64,000 bases of DNA, from assembly GCA_963576735.1 (NCBI GenBank), contig OY755171.1, forward strand, positions 16,306,001 through 16,370,000, in the 5' to 3' direction. Source of the DNA: Bedellia somnulentella. Lineage: Eukaryota; Arthropoda; Insecta; Lepidoptera; Bedelliidae. The notes beneath the pieces are model-generated. The model worked only from the letters and a program-made list of their open reading frames with translations. It had not been told where the DNA came from and searched no databases. Numbering within the stretch: the stretch's first letter is position 1; every line of letters begins with the position of its first letter. Shown piece by piece: positions 44,740 to 56,902 of the stretch. The position numbers and the translations under genes are program-made.

Positions 44740-45150
44740 ATTCAACACGGCTCACGTGACAATACCTATATGTTGTTATCAACATGTTGCTATAAAAAAT
44801 ATTTTTGATCATATACATTTTTAGCTTGAAAATAGTAATAACTTGTTTCTTTCAGAAACCATCACTGAAAATCCTTTTTTTTATCGTATCGCTACAAAAG
44901 CAATATCTATTCTATTTATAAAAGCATATCTTACGTCTATGATGTTATTGATAATAAGGTATAATTCGGCTTATATTCCTTTTATTGTTTTTTACTTTAT
45001 AAGAATGATTTTAATTTAAACTATATTTCATATATTCTTTAAGTATAACTGAGAAGTATTAATATGGAAGAAACATTGTTGGTATTATTTAGCTTTTTAT
45101 ATATTTTTTTGTAAATTGGACAATATTGTATTCTTACTACATATACATCT
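44740..45150. other. Non-coding stretch, nothing recognised
   Basis: AT-rich spacer between two LINE relics. Confidence 0.35.
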
Positions 45151-45510
45151 TTCATGGGGTTATGCGTAAAAATGTATAATAAAATACCTGAGGACATTTT
45201 AAATTTATCAGAAACAAAATTCAAAACAGCAGTTAAAAGAAATCTTAGTTCGAAAGCTTATTACAATGTCAATGATTACATTCATGATGAAGTGGCTTGG
45301 TGTCATCAGAACTCTGTGCAGGATGTTTCCGGGCTAACACCAAAATTGTAATGGACGTAAAAAAGATGTGTGTTGACAAGTTTCTTACGGGTGCTTCTCT
45401 CAACAAAACACCTTCCGAATCCGAAGTAAACTTAGTATTAAGTTAAAATTTGACGTTCAAAAAACAAAGATTTATCTTTTTATTTTGAAATAAATGATTA
45501 TTTTATTTAA
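45151..45510 (+). pseudogene. Jockey-type LINE 3' end, same family as the 18-kb copy
   Basis: The frame 45154-45351 reads MGLCVKMYNKIPEDIL...KFKTAVKRNL...YYNVNDYIHDE, parallel to the end of the 18022-19599 product (FMGLSLKMFNKLPSDIL...YYSVQDFLND). The UTRs also share acaccttccgaa and ttgacgttcaaaaaa. Only the 3' end is present. Confidence 0.8.
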
Positions 45511-45958
45511 TTTTTTTATTTATTTTACTCCAATAAATTAAACTTAATTATCCTTCCTCTTAACTTCTACAAGACACTGTTTTTGTTTATTATTTGCGAC
45601 ACTTTTTTAACTGTAATTGTGTTTATTGCTGGCCTCTGGTTACTCCTTTTTTGGATCTGGTCGTTAAATAATATTTTTGTAACTTTACCGATATTTCCAA
45701 GCCACAACCCTTTTAGAAAATAAATCCATTTTCTACTGCAACTGCAAATAATAAAAACCAAGGAACAGTTAACGCTGGAGTTCCTTTATATAATAACCAC
45801 GAATTTAAAACTTACAGAATATTATTTCAATATCAAATAAGTAGTATAAAAAACCTTAATGTTTTTCTTTAACCTACTTTTATACTCATTTAAAAATGCG
45901 ATAAATCATGATATATATATTTATGAAATTTAAGTGAAATTATAGATATAATTATGTA
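45511..45958. other. Non-coding stretch, nothing recognised
   Basis: AT-rich, up to the TA target of the mariner. Confidence 0.35.
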
Positions 45959-47254
45959 CCAGGCCACTCAGAAAGTATTGCGAAAAAAGGTTTTAATGTA
46001 TGAAACACTGGCCGGTTGTAATGTATACTGAAAATATGAGTCTTTATAAATAAAAAAGGTATGTCCCAATTTTAAAACTTCCCTCTTTATTTTTTACGAC
46101 CTATTCTAAATTGTCGTGTCTTACTGAAAAATGAATCTGAGCCTGGAACATTTTCGCGCTATGATTTTTTACGATTTCAAATGGCGCTTAAAACCAGACG
46201 AATCATACGATAGACTTCAAATGGCGTTTATGGATGAAGGGCCTTCCAAGGCAACCGTGTATTGTTGGTATAACGAATTCAAGCTTGGTCGATTAACTTT
46301 GCGGGATGAAGAAAGAAGTGGTCGCTCTCTAACGGCTGTTACGGTTGAAAACGTGGTGGAAGTGAAAAATTTAATTCATGACAATAGGCGAATAACGTAT
46401 CTAGAGATTCAACACATTATGCAGATTGGATCGGGAAGCATTCATGAGATTTTACACGAACATCTTCACGTGAGGAGGATAGTTTCACGCTGGGTGCCAC
46501 ACAACCTCACCGAGGTACAGAAACAGGCCCGGGTGGAATGGTGTCGTGATATGATTAATAAATTTGATGCTGGCTCGTCTCGGCGTGTTTACGACATCGT
46601 TACAGGTGATGAGTCCTGGATTTATCATTACGATCCAGAAACGAAGCGCCAGTGGACGGTTTGGGTATTTCAAAACAAAGCAACCCCTACCAAAGTGAAG
46701 AGATCTAGAAGCGGTGGGAAGATTTTGATCGCAAGTTTTTTCTATATGACTGGCTATTTGGTGTCAATTCCTTTACAAGATCAAAGAAGTATTAACGCAG
46801 ACTGGTATACTACTAAATTTTTGCCAGTAGTTTTCTCAGTTGTGAGCAACAATCGACCAAACACAGGGCTCCGCGGGCTACTACTTCACCACGACAACGC
46901 TCCCGCTCACACCGCGCTCAAAACGACGGACTTCCTGAACAGCACGCCGGTCAAACTCTTGGGTCACCCTCCTTACAGCCCTGACCTGGCACCGTGTGAC
47001 TTCTTTTAATCCCTAAAATAAAAAATCAACTCAAATGGATACAATTTTCATCGCCGGAAGATGCGCTGTCAGCGTTTCAGCGGGCTGTAAATGAGGTGTC
47101 TGCGGTGGACTGGAAAAAGTGTTTCGAAAACTGGTTTAGACGTATGAAACTTTGTATAGATACTGGTGGAGAGTACTTTGAAAAAATATAATAAAAACAT
47201 TTTTACCCATAGAACATTTCTTTTAGTTTCGCAAAATTCTCTGAGTGTACCACG
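45959..47254 (+). mobile_element. mariner DNA transposon, 1.3 kb
   Basis: Imperfect ~27-bp inverted ends (CCAGGCCACTCAGAAAG on the left; complement of the right end CGTGGTACACTCAGAG) lie between TA dinucleotides at 45957-45958 and 47255-47256, the mariner target duplication. The length is standard. The transposase gene fills it. Confidence 0.9.
46131..47191 (+). pseudogene. mariner transposase, one frameshift
   Basis: DDE transposase for cut-and-paste movement at TA sites. The N-terminal helix-turn-helix region (HFRAMIFYDFKWRL; ATVYCWYNEFKLGR) is followed by the WVPHNLTEVQK linker. The catalytic Asp triad is in TGDESWIYHYDPE (D160), LLLHHDNAPAHTA (D255) and YSPDLAPCDFF (D290). Spacing D255-D290 is 34 residues, i.e. 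DD34D. The ATG frame stops at 47007-47009 because one base is missing just after CDFF. The next phase stays open with the normal mariner end (SSPEDALSAFQRAVNEVSAV, ENWFRRMKLCID, GGEYFEKI) to the stop at 47189. All catalytic residues precede the break, but the C-terminus is lost. Confidence 0.93.
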
Positions 47255-47256
47255 TA

Positions 47257-48300
47257 TAGTGAAATTTTAGAACAGATGCGACGAATGTTCTTCAGGACTT
47301 TTATTCAGAATTCAGCCGTTTACAATTCATCCTAATACAATACAATACAATATAACCAGATATCTAATAAAATAAAATAAAATAAAATACAGTTCTAATG
47401 CACACATTTGATGCTTTAAGTTACAACAACTATTGTTAGTAGTGAAAACATTTTGAAAAAAGTATTATGTTCCAAACACCAAGTCATATTGGAATAAACT
47501 TTATAATTAACTTAAGACAGGCAGAAGTAAAATAATACATAATCTATAGTACAATACTTACTTCTGGGAATAATTTCTTACTGTTACACTATTGAAGGTG
47601 ACAATAGGTTCATACATATTTTGTTCAGCTATAAATACAGATAGACACTATAATACGGTCAAGACGAGCACTTCCCAAATAAAGGTCTCATTTGCCATTG
47701 CCTTTTTTTGATCTTTATTCACTAATGAACCGGATCAGGTAAACTGTCTTATTTATGTCACGAATTTTGCAGATACTGAGCCAAATACTCCTATGCCGTT
47801 ACGCCCACTCACAAAGTAATGAGGTGAGTAGAAAAATATTCGGGTGAATATTCGGCTGAAAGCGCTCCTGATTTGGCCAAATCGCTATTCGTAGCATCTA
47901 TTATGATTTTCTAGAGCATGGTTGAGAGATACTCGAGACAAAGCCCGAAACGAGTGTGAAACCAAAGCCGTTTCATATGCAAATATAGTTTTAAAGGCAA
48001 CGACAGGGTAAAATCTACAACGTTTGGAAGATCGAATATAAGAGTACTTTTTATAAAATGTAACTGTGTCAACCTTCCTTCTCTCATAATTAAGATCCCA
48101 AAGATAAAAATCACTAAGAATCAGAAATAGTTAAACCATGTATTTAAACTTCAGAAAAGCTTTAAAACCATCGCTATTCATAAGATACAAAAGGGTGAGA
48201 GAGAGACAGATAGTGAATTCAAAGTAGTGGGGTCCTACTTCTTGTATTTTGTAAGGCAGTTTAAGAATAAAACATTGGTTTTGGGTGTCCTACTATGAGT
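47257..48300. other. Non-coding stretch with two simple repeats
   Basis: (AATAC)n near 47330-47352 and (AATAA)n near 47370-47394 may be LINE tails without bodies. No gene. Confidence 0.4.
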
Positions 48301-48317
48301 ATACAAATCAAAATAAT

Positions 48318-48549
48318 AGCTGTGTAGAGTTTCGACTTAAAATAGCACTACCCCATTACTACCTGTGAGTGTTCGTAAGAGGCGACTAAGGGTGTTGGGG
48401 CTTCTTAAGTGATTGTTGGGCGGTGCGGTTGGAGACCCATCACTAACAATATTTATGGTTACAAAAGTGGCTAAGGAAATTCTTATTGCAAAACTCTGGC
48501 TACCGCTTCCAGAGATTTATAGCCATGAGTATATAGTATTGTATGTGTG
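48318..48549 (+). repeat. Family A SINE-like repeat with 15-bp target duplication
   Basis: ATACAAATCAAAATA at 48301-48315 recurs at 48551-48565 with one mismatch. Body diverged but complete. Confidence 0.85.
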
Positions 48550-48565
48550 TATACAATTCAAAATA

Positions 48566-49561
48566 GACACTACGCGTTTATGACAATCTAATGTTTTTAA
48601 TCAATATTTTCTAATGGGTTTCATTGCAACAAAAATAGTGCTGTTTCCGGATTTTATCTGCTCTATGGACTGCGGAGACTGAAATCATATGTCAGTGTCA
48701 CGGAACAAAAAGCATAAGGACCCGCCCATCCGACGGCAAGTGTAGAAAGACAAAAGACCACATCGGTGACTCGAATCAACTACTTCCATTTATTACGAAG
48801 CAGGATAGTTTTTCTATTAGTTCTACCGTATTTTTTACAGGCTTAATTCTTTAAAGTAACTAAGTTCATAAGTACTAAGCGATTGAAATAAAAATCGTGT
48901 TATTTTCAATTCCAGAATATAATACTGAATTTTCGGAATAAAATGTTTACAAGAGTGCGATCATTACCACCTGTCAATCTTGTATTGTAACATATAGGTT
49001 AAATATACGCTATCGAAATGGCAATTGGCAATAAAAATAATTAATTAAAATAGATCGTTCTGAATGGACTGACTGTTATACAAACGTTTAAAATTGTCTT
49101 GTTTTATTTTCATGTTGGATTGTTTAATTCGTAACGAATGAAATGAATTTATTTATTTTAAATGCAACATGTTATTACTTTCCAAATAGATGTCTTTAAA
49201 GTGATACCCGACACACCCTGGTTTAACTCGTGTCTTCATAGTGTTCATATTTATACTGAATGGCAGAAGCATATGCACAATATGGCATTTTACGGTATGT
49301 GGTTGTCATAAGTGCCATATTTGTTAATAGCAATTTATTCAATAATGTTGACAATACGTTTTATTAATTAGAATTGACATAGAGTTGGGAAGGTGCCTTA
49401 AAGATTTTGTAGCAACTGCCGTGCACCAAATGGCAAGGTAAGTAAATAAAATTTAGTCGTTTTGACCACGGCAGTAACATGATCATTTTTGTACCCTTGC
49501 ATTTCTGGATTGATATTTTCATCATCATTTTCTCAACTCAAACTCAAATGTTGACTCCGTA
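48566..49561. other. Non-coding stretch, nothing recognised
   Basis: AT-rich, short frames only. Confidence 0.35.
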
Positions 49562-49866
49562 TATCCCTACTTCTGAACATTACATGACATTGTCACCTGG
49601 TGTTCAAAGTACCCACGTTTTGTTTGGACAGTGTACTGACGTGATAGGAGGCAGGCCTATCATCGTTTAGTTGCAATACACTTTCACATGACTAACTTAG
49701 TCATGTGGGTTTCCTCACGATGTTTTTCCTCACACCGTTATCAACCGTGATAAATCAACCACACATATGACTATAGAAGAGACTTATTGGTGTAGGCTCG
49801 ACCCGGGATTTGAACTCTCATCGTCTGCACAATAAGCTATGTTCTTCCCGATGAGCTATCACGGTT
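49562..49866 (-). mobile_element. tRNA-type SINE family 1
   Basis: The head at the right (agctcatcgggaagaac; gagttcaaatcccgggtcga) and body are complete; the tail is absent. A truncated LINE lies 110 bp beyond, but its duplication shows it did not insert into the SINE. Confidence 0.8.
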
Positions 49867-49976
49867 GTTAGAAGACTCAAGTTATTATGATTTTGACCAA
49901 AGCATATTAGCTTATTTATCAAAACTAGTAGTCGTCCGGTTATCAAAATTTGACCGTAAATTTACTGATCAAATGA

Positions 49977-52069
49977 AACTGCGAGACAATGCTCTCAAAA
50001 CGATACCGCTCCATCCCAACCAGCACGCCTACAGCGCCGGTAAAGGCACGGAGTCAGCCTTACATGCAGTAACATGTGTCGCAGAGAAAGCTATTAGAGA
50101 TAAAAACATTTGTCTAGCAAGCTTCCTTGATATCGAAGGAGCCTTTGATAAAACAAACTTTGATAGCATTAACGAAGCCTTAAATAGGCACAATGTCCCA
50201 ACAATGCTATCAACCTGGATTGGAAACATGCTTGAAAGCCGAGTAATTGTGTCAGAAGACCAAACTAAGATACAAGTAGTGAAAGGTTGCCCGCAGGGTG
50301 GCGTTCTCTCTCCGCTACTCTGGAACCTAGTAGCGAACGACCTTATCTCTGAACTCAACAGTAGACACTTCTACACAATAGGATACGCTGATGATATTAC
50401 TATTCTAATAACTGGTAAATATGCAAGTATAGTCTGTGACGTCACGCAATCAGCCTTACGAATAGTAGAGAGCTGGTGCATAAGGCATGGGCTGACAGTG
50501 AATCCGGACAAAACTGAATTGGTAATGTTTACCAACAAACGAAAACTAGACAATTACCATTTGCCAAAGCTTTTCAACAAGAAACTAACGCTTTCACCGA
50601 CCGTAAAATACCTGGGGGTAATCCTCGATAGCAAATTAAGCTGGAACTGCCACATAGAGAGCAAACTCAAGACGGCTAGCATAGCATTCTGGCAATGCAG
50701 AAGCATGATAGGAAAACGATGGGGTCTAAACCCAAAAATAATCATATGGCTGTATACAGCTGTAATACGACCAATACTCTGCTATGGCGCTGTTGCCTGG
50801 TGGCAACGCACAGAGCTAAGCACAGTGCAAAGCAAACTACAAAGCTTTCAAATACTGGTGTGCAGAGCGGCTACGGGATGTATGAGAACCGCCCCCACCG
50901 CCGCCCTTGAAATAATGCTAAATTTAACACCACTACACCTGTTTATCAAACACGAAGCTGCTGCCTCAGCTGTGAGACTAAATGCAAACAAGCTATGGAA
51001 AACAAAGAAAGTACCTCACGCCGAAATTCTTAGCAGGATGGTGAATGAGGCACCAAGAATATCGGCCGTGAACGACAGGATTCCCAAACTATTTCTCTTC
51101 GACAAGAAATACAAAATACAACTGTCGGAAACTCCGAACGAGGGCCTGAATGAGAGAGAAGTGAGGATATTCACAGACGGCTCAAAAACTAAATCTGGTA
51201 CAGGAGCGGGCGTATTCTCCGAAGACCTGCAGATAAAAATAGCTAAACCAATGGGTACCTGGAATTCGATATTTCAGGCCGAATGCCTTGCAATCATACT
51301 CGCCGCCCAAGCAGTGTTAGCGAGGAAAATCAGAGAATTACCAATTCGCATTCTCTCGGACAGCAAATCAGTCCTGCAAGCCCTAATGAGCCACGAGTGC
51401 AAATCAGGGCTCATATATGAATGTCACAAAGCCCTGACGGCGATAGGGCAAATCAATGATACTACCATTCAATGGATAAAAGGACACAGCGGATCACGCG
51501 GCAATGATGCAGCAGACGAATTGGCCAGAAGAGGATCGGATACCCCGTTCACAGGTCCAGAACCATGTCTGCCTCTACCTAACGATCAGTTGAAAACAAT
51601 AGTCCGTAAGGGCTATACAAGGTAAGTGGGATGCATGCTGGTCCTCGGAGAGCGGCTGTAAACAAGCCAAAACAGCTTTACCCAGGATCAACAAGCAACT
51701 TACTAACAAACTATTTAAACTTAACAAAAAACAAATCAGCTGGATTACAGCTACCCTAACGGGGCATGGCCCTTTTAACAAACACTTGTTTACCTTGGGT
51801 GTTACAGATAGCCCTCTGTGCAGAGCATGCATGGAAAAGGAAGAAACAGCTGCGCACGTGCTCCTCGAGTGTACAGGTGTAGCGGATTACAGGGTAAAAC
51901 ACCTGGGTGACGCCAGGTCGCTCCCTGAGGTGTTCAAGGACATTGGGGGGGTCCTGAACTTTCTTAGTGAGCTGGGATGGCTAGAGTAGTGCCATTCCCT
52001 TGTCACGCAAAATAGGCGCTTAGCAGACGTCGACTTGCGGAAAACATACCCGTTCACAATACAATACAA
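49977..52069 (+). pseudogene. LINE with RT and RNase H (I/LOA/R1 group), 5'-truncated
   Basis: An open frame to 51625 encodes most of a reverse transcriptase followed by RNase H. RT: PNQHAYSAGKGTESALH, SFLDIEGAFD (motif A), GCPQGGVLSPLLWN (motif B), GYADD (catalytic), KYLGVILDSKLSW. RNase H: FTDGSKTKSGTGAG, FQAECLAI, ILSDSKSVLQA and WIKGHSGSRGNDAADELA, so the D-E-D-D set and the His are all present. One extra base near 51623 breaks the frame. The next phase continues to a zinc knuckle (CRACMEKEETAAHVLLEC) and stops at 51989. The UTR ends in (AATAC)n. TACTGATCAAATGA at 49963-49976 and 52070-52083 flanks the insertion. So the upstream 37 codons of the open frame, from 49865, are genomic flank, not LINE. 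Confidence 0.9.
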
Positions 52070-52083
52070 TACTGATCAAATGA

Positions 52084-52394
52084 GGTTTTTGTTTATCCGG
52101 TATGTATGTTTGTGTAGTTGTTAATCCATATTTTTTTTGTTACAATATCACGAGTACATCACCATGACCACGGAGATATCCTTAGAAGCGAAGAAAACTG
52201 CAATGCAATTAAATGGTGGATTTCATTAGTCACTACGTTTAATCAAAATGTACTTTAATTTGTTTAAAAACCAATCGCTTGCTATTTGATCAAGACAAAG
52301 AATGTCATTCACTTGTATAAATCAAGCAACTCACCATATATCAATTTATTCATCATATACTGATTAATACTGATGATATATATTATAAATAAAT
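52084..52394. other. Non-coding stretch, nothing recognised
   Basis: AT-rich spacer between LINE pieces. Confidence 0.35.
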
Positions 52395-52600
52395 AAATAA
52401 TAAAATAAAAAACTCTTTATTGCACATCACCAAAAAAAACATCAATTACAAAAAAAAAGATCGGGTCAAAAGCCAAAGTATAACTGGTGGTCTTATCACT
52501 AAGAGCAATCTCTTCCAGACAACCTATGAATGGAAAGATTTGCTGGATTAAAACATGTTCGGTAGATGTCCAATAAATTAAACGGATTTGCTTAAAAACT
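52395..52600 (-). repeat. LINE 3' UTR fragment (same family as 52838-53545)
   Basis: The words aactctttattgcacatca and gcaatctcttccagacaacct are shared with the copy starting at 52838 and with 60545-60620. The (TAAA)-type tail is at the left. No coding part. Confidence 0.7.
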
Positions 52601-52837
52601 AAAATTATTCGTCAAACTATTATCTATCTATTTTAAATATAACTAAATATTTATTAAGTTCTAACACACTTACATATAGTATATTATCATAGGCTGATGA
52701 TGATGACATCAAACTTAACGAAGTCTCGAAGTCCGCGACAAGCTTTTATATCATATAAATTATGTAATAAAGTTATAATTTAGCAAATTTAAATTCTTTT
52801 TTTATTTTTATCATTGATTTATAGAATAGAATAGAAT

Positions 52838-53545
52838 AACTCTTTATTGTACATCAAACACAAATTTACAAAAGAAATTATCACACAGTTTACAGTGAGG
52901 TACAATCGGCGGTCTTATCACTAAAAGCGATCTCTTCCAGACAACCTTTGGAAGGTAAAATCGGTAAACTAGTTATCTGGGTAGATGCACAAAACAAGCT
53001 TACTTTAAAACTAACTTATTTAATTGAAATAATAAATAATAACATAAATATTAATTACACAAAATAATATACATATTACACACATATGAACACACATACA
53101 TACATAACTACATACTTTTATATATACAAGTAATACAAATACCTAAATAAAATACACAAATACGTTTTAGAAATATAATTAATACATATAATTTAAAAAG
53201 AAACAGTATTACAGCGCTTCAGTGAGATAGTGTTGTTTCACCAGATCCTTGAACACATTAAGTGATTTAGCCAATCGCACCTCCACAGGAAGTGCGTTCC
53301 ACAATTGCACAGCGTGTACAGAAAGAAGAGCCATAGAAATTGGTTGAATCAGAGGGAATGGTTAATTGAAGATTATGGTCTGAACGTAAATTAAGATTAT
53401 GGGAAGAGGATAGAAATTGAAAACGTTCTTTTAGATAGAAAAGGGTGGCAGGATTGAACAAGATAGAGTAAAGAAGAGACAAAGTATGCGCATTTCGGCG
53501 GAGGCGAATAGGAAGCCACTTAAGTTTAGAACGATAAACAGACAC
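52838..53545 (-). pseudogene. LINE (RNase H-less type) C-terminus and 3' UTR
   Basis: The minus frame at 53267-53545 reads LKWLPIRLRRNAHTLSLLYS, LFYLKERFQFL and NLQLTIPSDSTNFYGSSF. After a shift, the neighbouring phase gives LWNALPVEVRLAKSLNVFK and then a stop near 53216. This is the usual end of CR1/jockey-like ORF2 proteins that lack RNase H. The 3' UTR extends to a (TAGAA)n-type tail at about 52838. RT palm and endonuclease are lost. Confidence 0.75.
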
Positions 53546-53787
53546 GTTTAATAATAAGACGTTATCACGTTAAAAATCAACCAGTATTTTACTGCACATT
53601 ATTAAAATCAATATGAACGGGCTATCAAGCGACGGTTCAGTGATTCCCGAAATTCGTCATTCACATCGGGGGCAACGAAGCGTGTTGCTTCATTTTGTGA
53701 TAAATCATTGCTGAAAATTTAATAAAGTTTTGAAAGCACACTGCTATTGAGCTTTTATTGCATTAAACTCTATTTGTTCGACATTTG

Positions 53788-54114
53788 ACGACGTGATAGC
53801 TCAATGGGTAGAACACCGGTTAACGTGTAAGCGACTAGTGTTCAAATCCCGGGTCGGGCCTACACCAATTTGTCTTTTCTAAAGACACATGTGTGGTTAA
53901 TTTATCATGGTTGTTAACGGGGAGGGAACACATCGTAAGGAAACCCACATGGCTGAGTTGTACTTAGTCATGTGACAGTGTATTCGTACAAAACGGCGAT
54001 AGGCCTGCCCCCTATCACGTGAGTACACTGTCCATGCAAAACGTGGGTACTCTGAACACCGGGTGACTAAGTCACGTGATGTTCTGAAGTGTTAGTACCT
54101 CTGCCAACCCCTTC
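53788..54114 (+). mobile_element. tRNA-type SINE family 1, first part of a split copy
   Basis: Complete head (tagctcaatgggtagaac; gttcaaatcccgggtcggg) and body up to ccaaccccttc. The remaining tail is 2.6 kb away at 56747-56785, because a LINE inserted here. Confidence 0.9.
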
Positions 54115-56746
54115 ATATTCATATTCATATTCATTTATTGCTTCATGTGGTATACATAGGTGGTACAATTTATAGAAGTAGCCGTAACATGAGCCCTGCA
54201 AGGGCACTGCAATGTCTTAAAATAATTAACAAAAGAACATTTAAATTTAAACATTAGATAACAAAGATTAGCTTAAATAACTAGGTGTCTTAATAATAAT
54301 ATTATATATTTTTTGTTATATGTATTGCGTTAATTATATGTGTGTGTGTGTGTGACTAGGTAGTTATATGTGAGGTAGGTTGTTTGGAGTAATTATGTGT
54401 GTGTTTATAGAATGTCAGTTAACTTACGGATATCAGTCTTGTAGAAAATCATTAACAGAGTAAAAGCATTTTCGAACGAGGTACAGCTTTAACTGTCGTA
54501 TTTTTGATGTTTTACTAGTGGCCGTAACTATTTTATTAGCATCTATTTTGTTATATATCTGGACGCACATAGCGAAGGGACCAGAGTGAACTAGTTGTAG
54601 GGTAGAGGTGGGATTTGCTAATCTATGTTTAGGTCTTAGCTTTGGTGGACGCGAATAATTAGGGAAAAGCTCTAGGTGGTTTGTGACAAATTTATATACT
54701 TCAAGGATATATATACATGGTAAGATGAGAATGTGGTATGCAATAAAGTAATTCCTGCAACTTCGCATTGTGTCGATATTCGCTAGTATTCTAATGCAAC
54801 GTTTTTGGAGGATGAATAGCTTACTGAAGTCCGTACTGTTACCCCAGAGCACTATCCCATACTGTAACCTAGAGTGTGCATAAGCATAGTATGCGCTAAG
54901 GGAAGCTTTTAAGTCGGTGGTTTTTTTCAGTTCTAAGAGAGCATAGGAAAAACTGGAAAGTTTTGAAGCTGTGCTGTTTATATGACTTTTCCAGTTTAGA
55001 TGACTGTCTATATTGATTCCTAGTAGCGAAAAAGTGTCTACGGTTTTGATCTCAGTGTTTTTATATGTGTAATTAATATTTAAAGGTGTTTTTTGATAGG
55101 GTCGGAACTGTATTAATTTAGTCTTTGTAAAGTTGATGTCTAGGTTGTGGTCGTGTAGCCATGATAAAATGTTGTCGAATGTTTGGTCTAGAGTGCGAGT
55201 AAGATTTGTCAAGTTTTTGCAGGGGATCACTAGTGATGTGTCGTCTGCAAAAAGTGAACATGGGGTCTCTATTATTTTTGGGAGGTCATTAATATAAATT
55301 AAAAACAGGATACAGCTTATGTTGGAGCCTTGTGGAATAGAACTTGTTAGTTTTGCTGTTTCAGATTTTACCATACATAACCTGCCAGTTGCTTGGTCAT
55401 AATTTTCAATTTCGACATATTGTGATCTGTTGGTAAGGAATGACTCGAACCAAGCGAGTGGAGTACCTCTAACGCCTATCCCTTATAGTTTGTCCAGAAG
55501 AATATTGTGAAGAACCCTATCGTATGCTTTGCTCATGTCGACGAGGATGCCAATAGCGTATTTCCTATCATTGATTATAGTTATAATTTCTCGGATGTAT
55601 TTAAATACAGCTAAGGTTGTAGAGTGATTTTTCCTGAATCCATTTTGATTATCGTTAAGTATTTTGAACTGTTCGCAGTAACTGTAAAGGCGTTTGTTGA
55701 TTGCTGTTTCAAAAATTTTTGAAAACGATGATAAATTAACTATAGGGCGATAGTTGTTGAAATTGTTTTTTTCGTTCTTTTTGTGAAGTGGTTTGGTTAC
55801 AGCTAGTTTCAGTGATTCTGGAAACTCTCCTTCACTAAAAGATTGGTTTATCAGAAATGTAAGTGGGAAAACTAACTCTTTGGCGCATTTCTTAATTAGA
55901 ACGGGAGGCACTTCATCGTACCCACTGCTTAATTTATTTTTAAGATTAGACATGATCCGAAGAGTTTCATGCGGATCTACGGGAGTAAGATAGAAGGATT
56001 GGTTTGCTGGGTTAGCAACAGGTCTACCCGGAGGTGACTGGCCTATGTTGGCCCCTACTGATAAGAAATGATTGTTAAAAGCGTTTGCTATTGTGGTAGG
56101 GTTGCTTACCATTTCATTATTTATCTTTAGTTTTATGTTGTTAAAGTTCTTTTTCGTTTGTTTATGAGTCCGATCTTTTACTATTGTCCACATTGTTTTT
56201 ATGATATTATTAGATTTTGCAATTTTCCTAGTGTAATTTAGTTTTTTAGATTTTTTAATTATGTTTTTTAGTAATTTCTCGTATTGTTTATAGTGTTCGT
56301 GTAGTAATGTACTGTCTGTTTGTTCTATTTGTAGTTTTAGTAAGCGTTTGTTTTTGCATGACGTTTTTATGCCATTAGTCAGCCATGTTTTTTTAAATTT
56401 CGTTTTGATGTATATAATTGTTTTCGGTATATGTTGATCTAAAAGCTTTAGGATTGTGGAAAGAAAGTTATCATAATTTACGTTTATGTTTTCTGTTGGG
56501 CTTAAAGTCCAGTTAACATTTTCTAACTCACTTCGAAATTTTTCTAAATATTTTACACTAAATAATCTTCTTTCTACTGTCCATTTCTCTCTATTTGTTT
56601 GGTATTTTATGGGTAATTTCATTATAATGCCCCTGTGGTCAGATAGTCCATATTCTTTGGTCGATATTGATATGTTAAGGCTGGAAAAGTTTGTAAATAC
56701 AAGGTCAAGGCAGGTAGACGAGGTCGCTGTTATTCTGGTTGGTTTT
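54115..56746 (-). pseudogene. Jockey-type LINE inserted in a SINE, one stop codon
   Basis: A long minus-strand frame from about 56746 to 54433 has a single TAA at 55483-55485. It begins inside the endonuclease (TSSTCLDLVFTNF, then the GLSDHRG motif). It passes a linker and then RT: KPLHKKNEKNNFNNYRPI, QNGFRKNHSTT, motif A GILVDMSKAYD, motif B SIPQGSNISCILF, catalytic FADD, FSLLGINID. The C-terminus is complete (YSVNDFLQD-stop). ORF1 and the front of the endonuclease are cut off. The 3' end is a (TGAATA)n tail at 54115-54135. The TAA lies between motif A and motif B, so any protein would stop before the catalytic site. Confidence 0.9.
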
Positions 56747-56785
56747 CTTCGGGGATATTCGGCGTGAACGTTTATGTTATGTTAT
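56747..56785 (+). mobile_element. tRNA-type SINE family 1, displaced tail
   Basis: cttcggggatattcggcg and gaacgtttatgttatg complete the SINE begun at 53788; CTTC is shared by both edges (54111-54114 and 56747-56750) as a short target duplication. Confidence 0.88.
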
Positions 56786-56902
56786 ATAAAATCTGTTGTT
56801 GGTTGGAAGGTTGATCCCAGTGACCCGAAGAATAGCCATTGAAATGAATGAATAATTTGAATGAATATTTTGATCGAAATTTATTTCTATATGGATTATT
56901 GA

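Noticed and set aside
44313..44741. 142-codon minus-strand gene
   Set aside because: Antisense of the GC-rich RTE C-terminus; no motif of its own.
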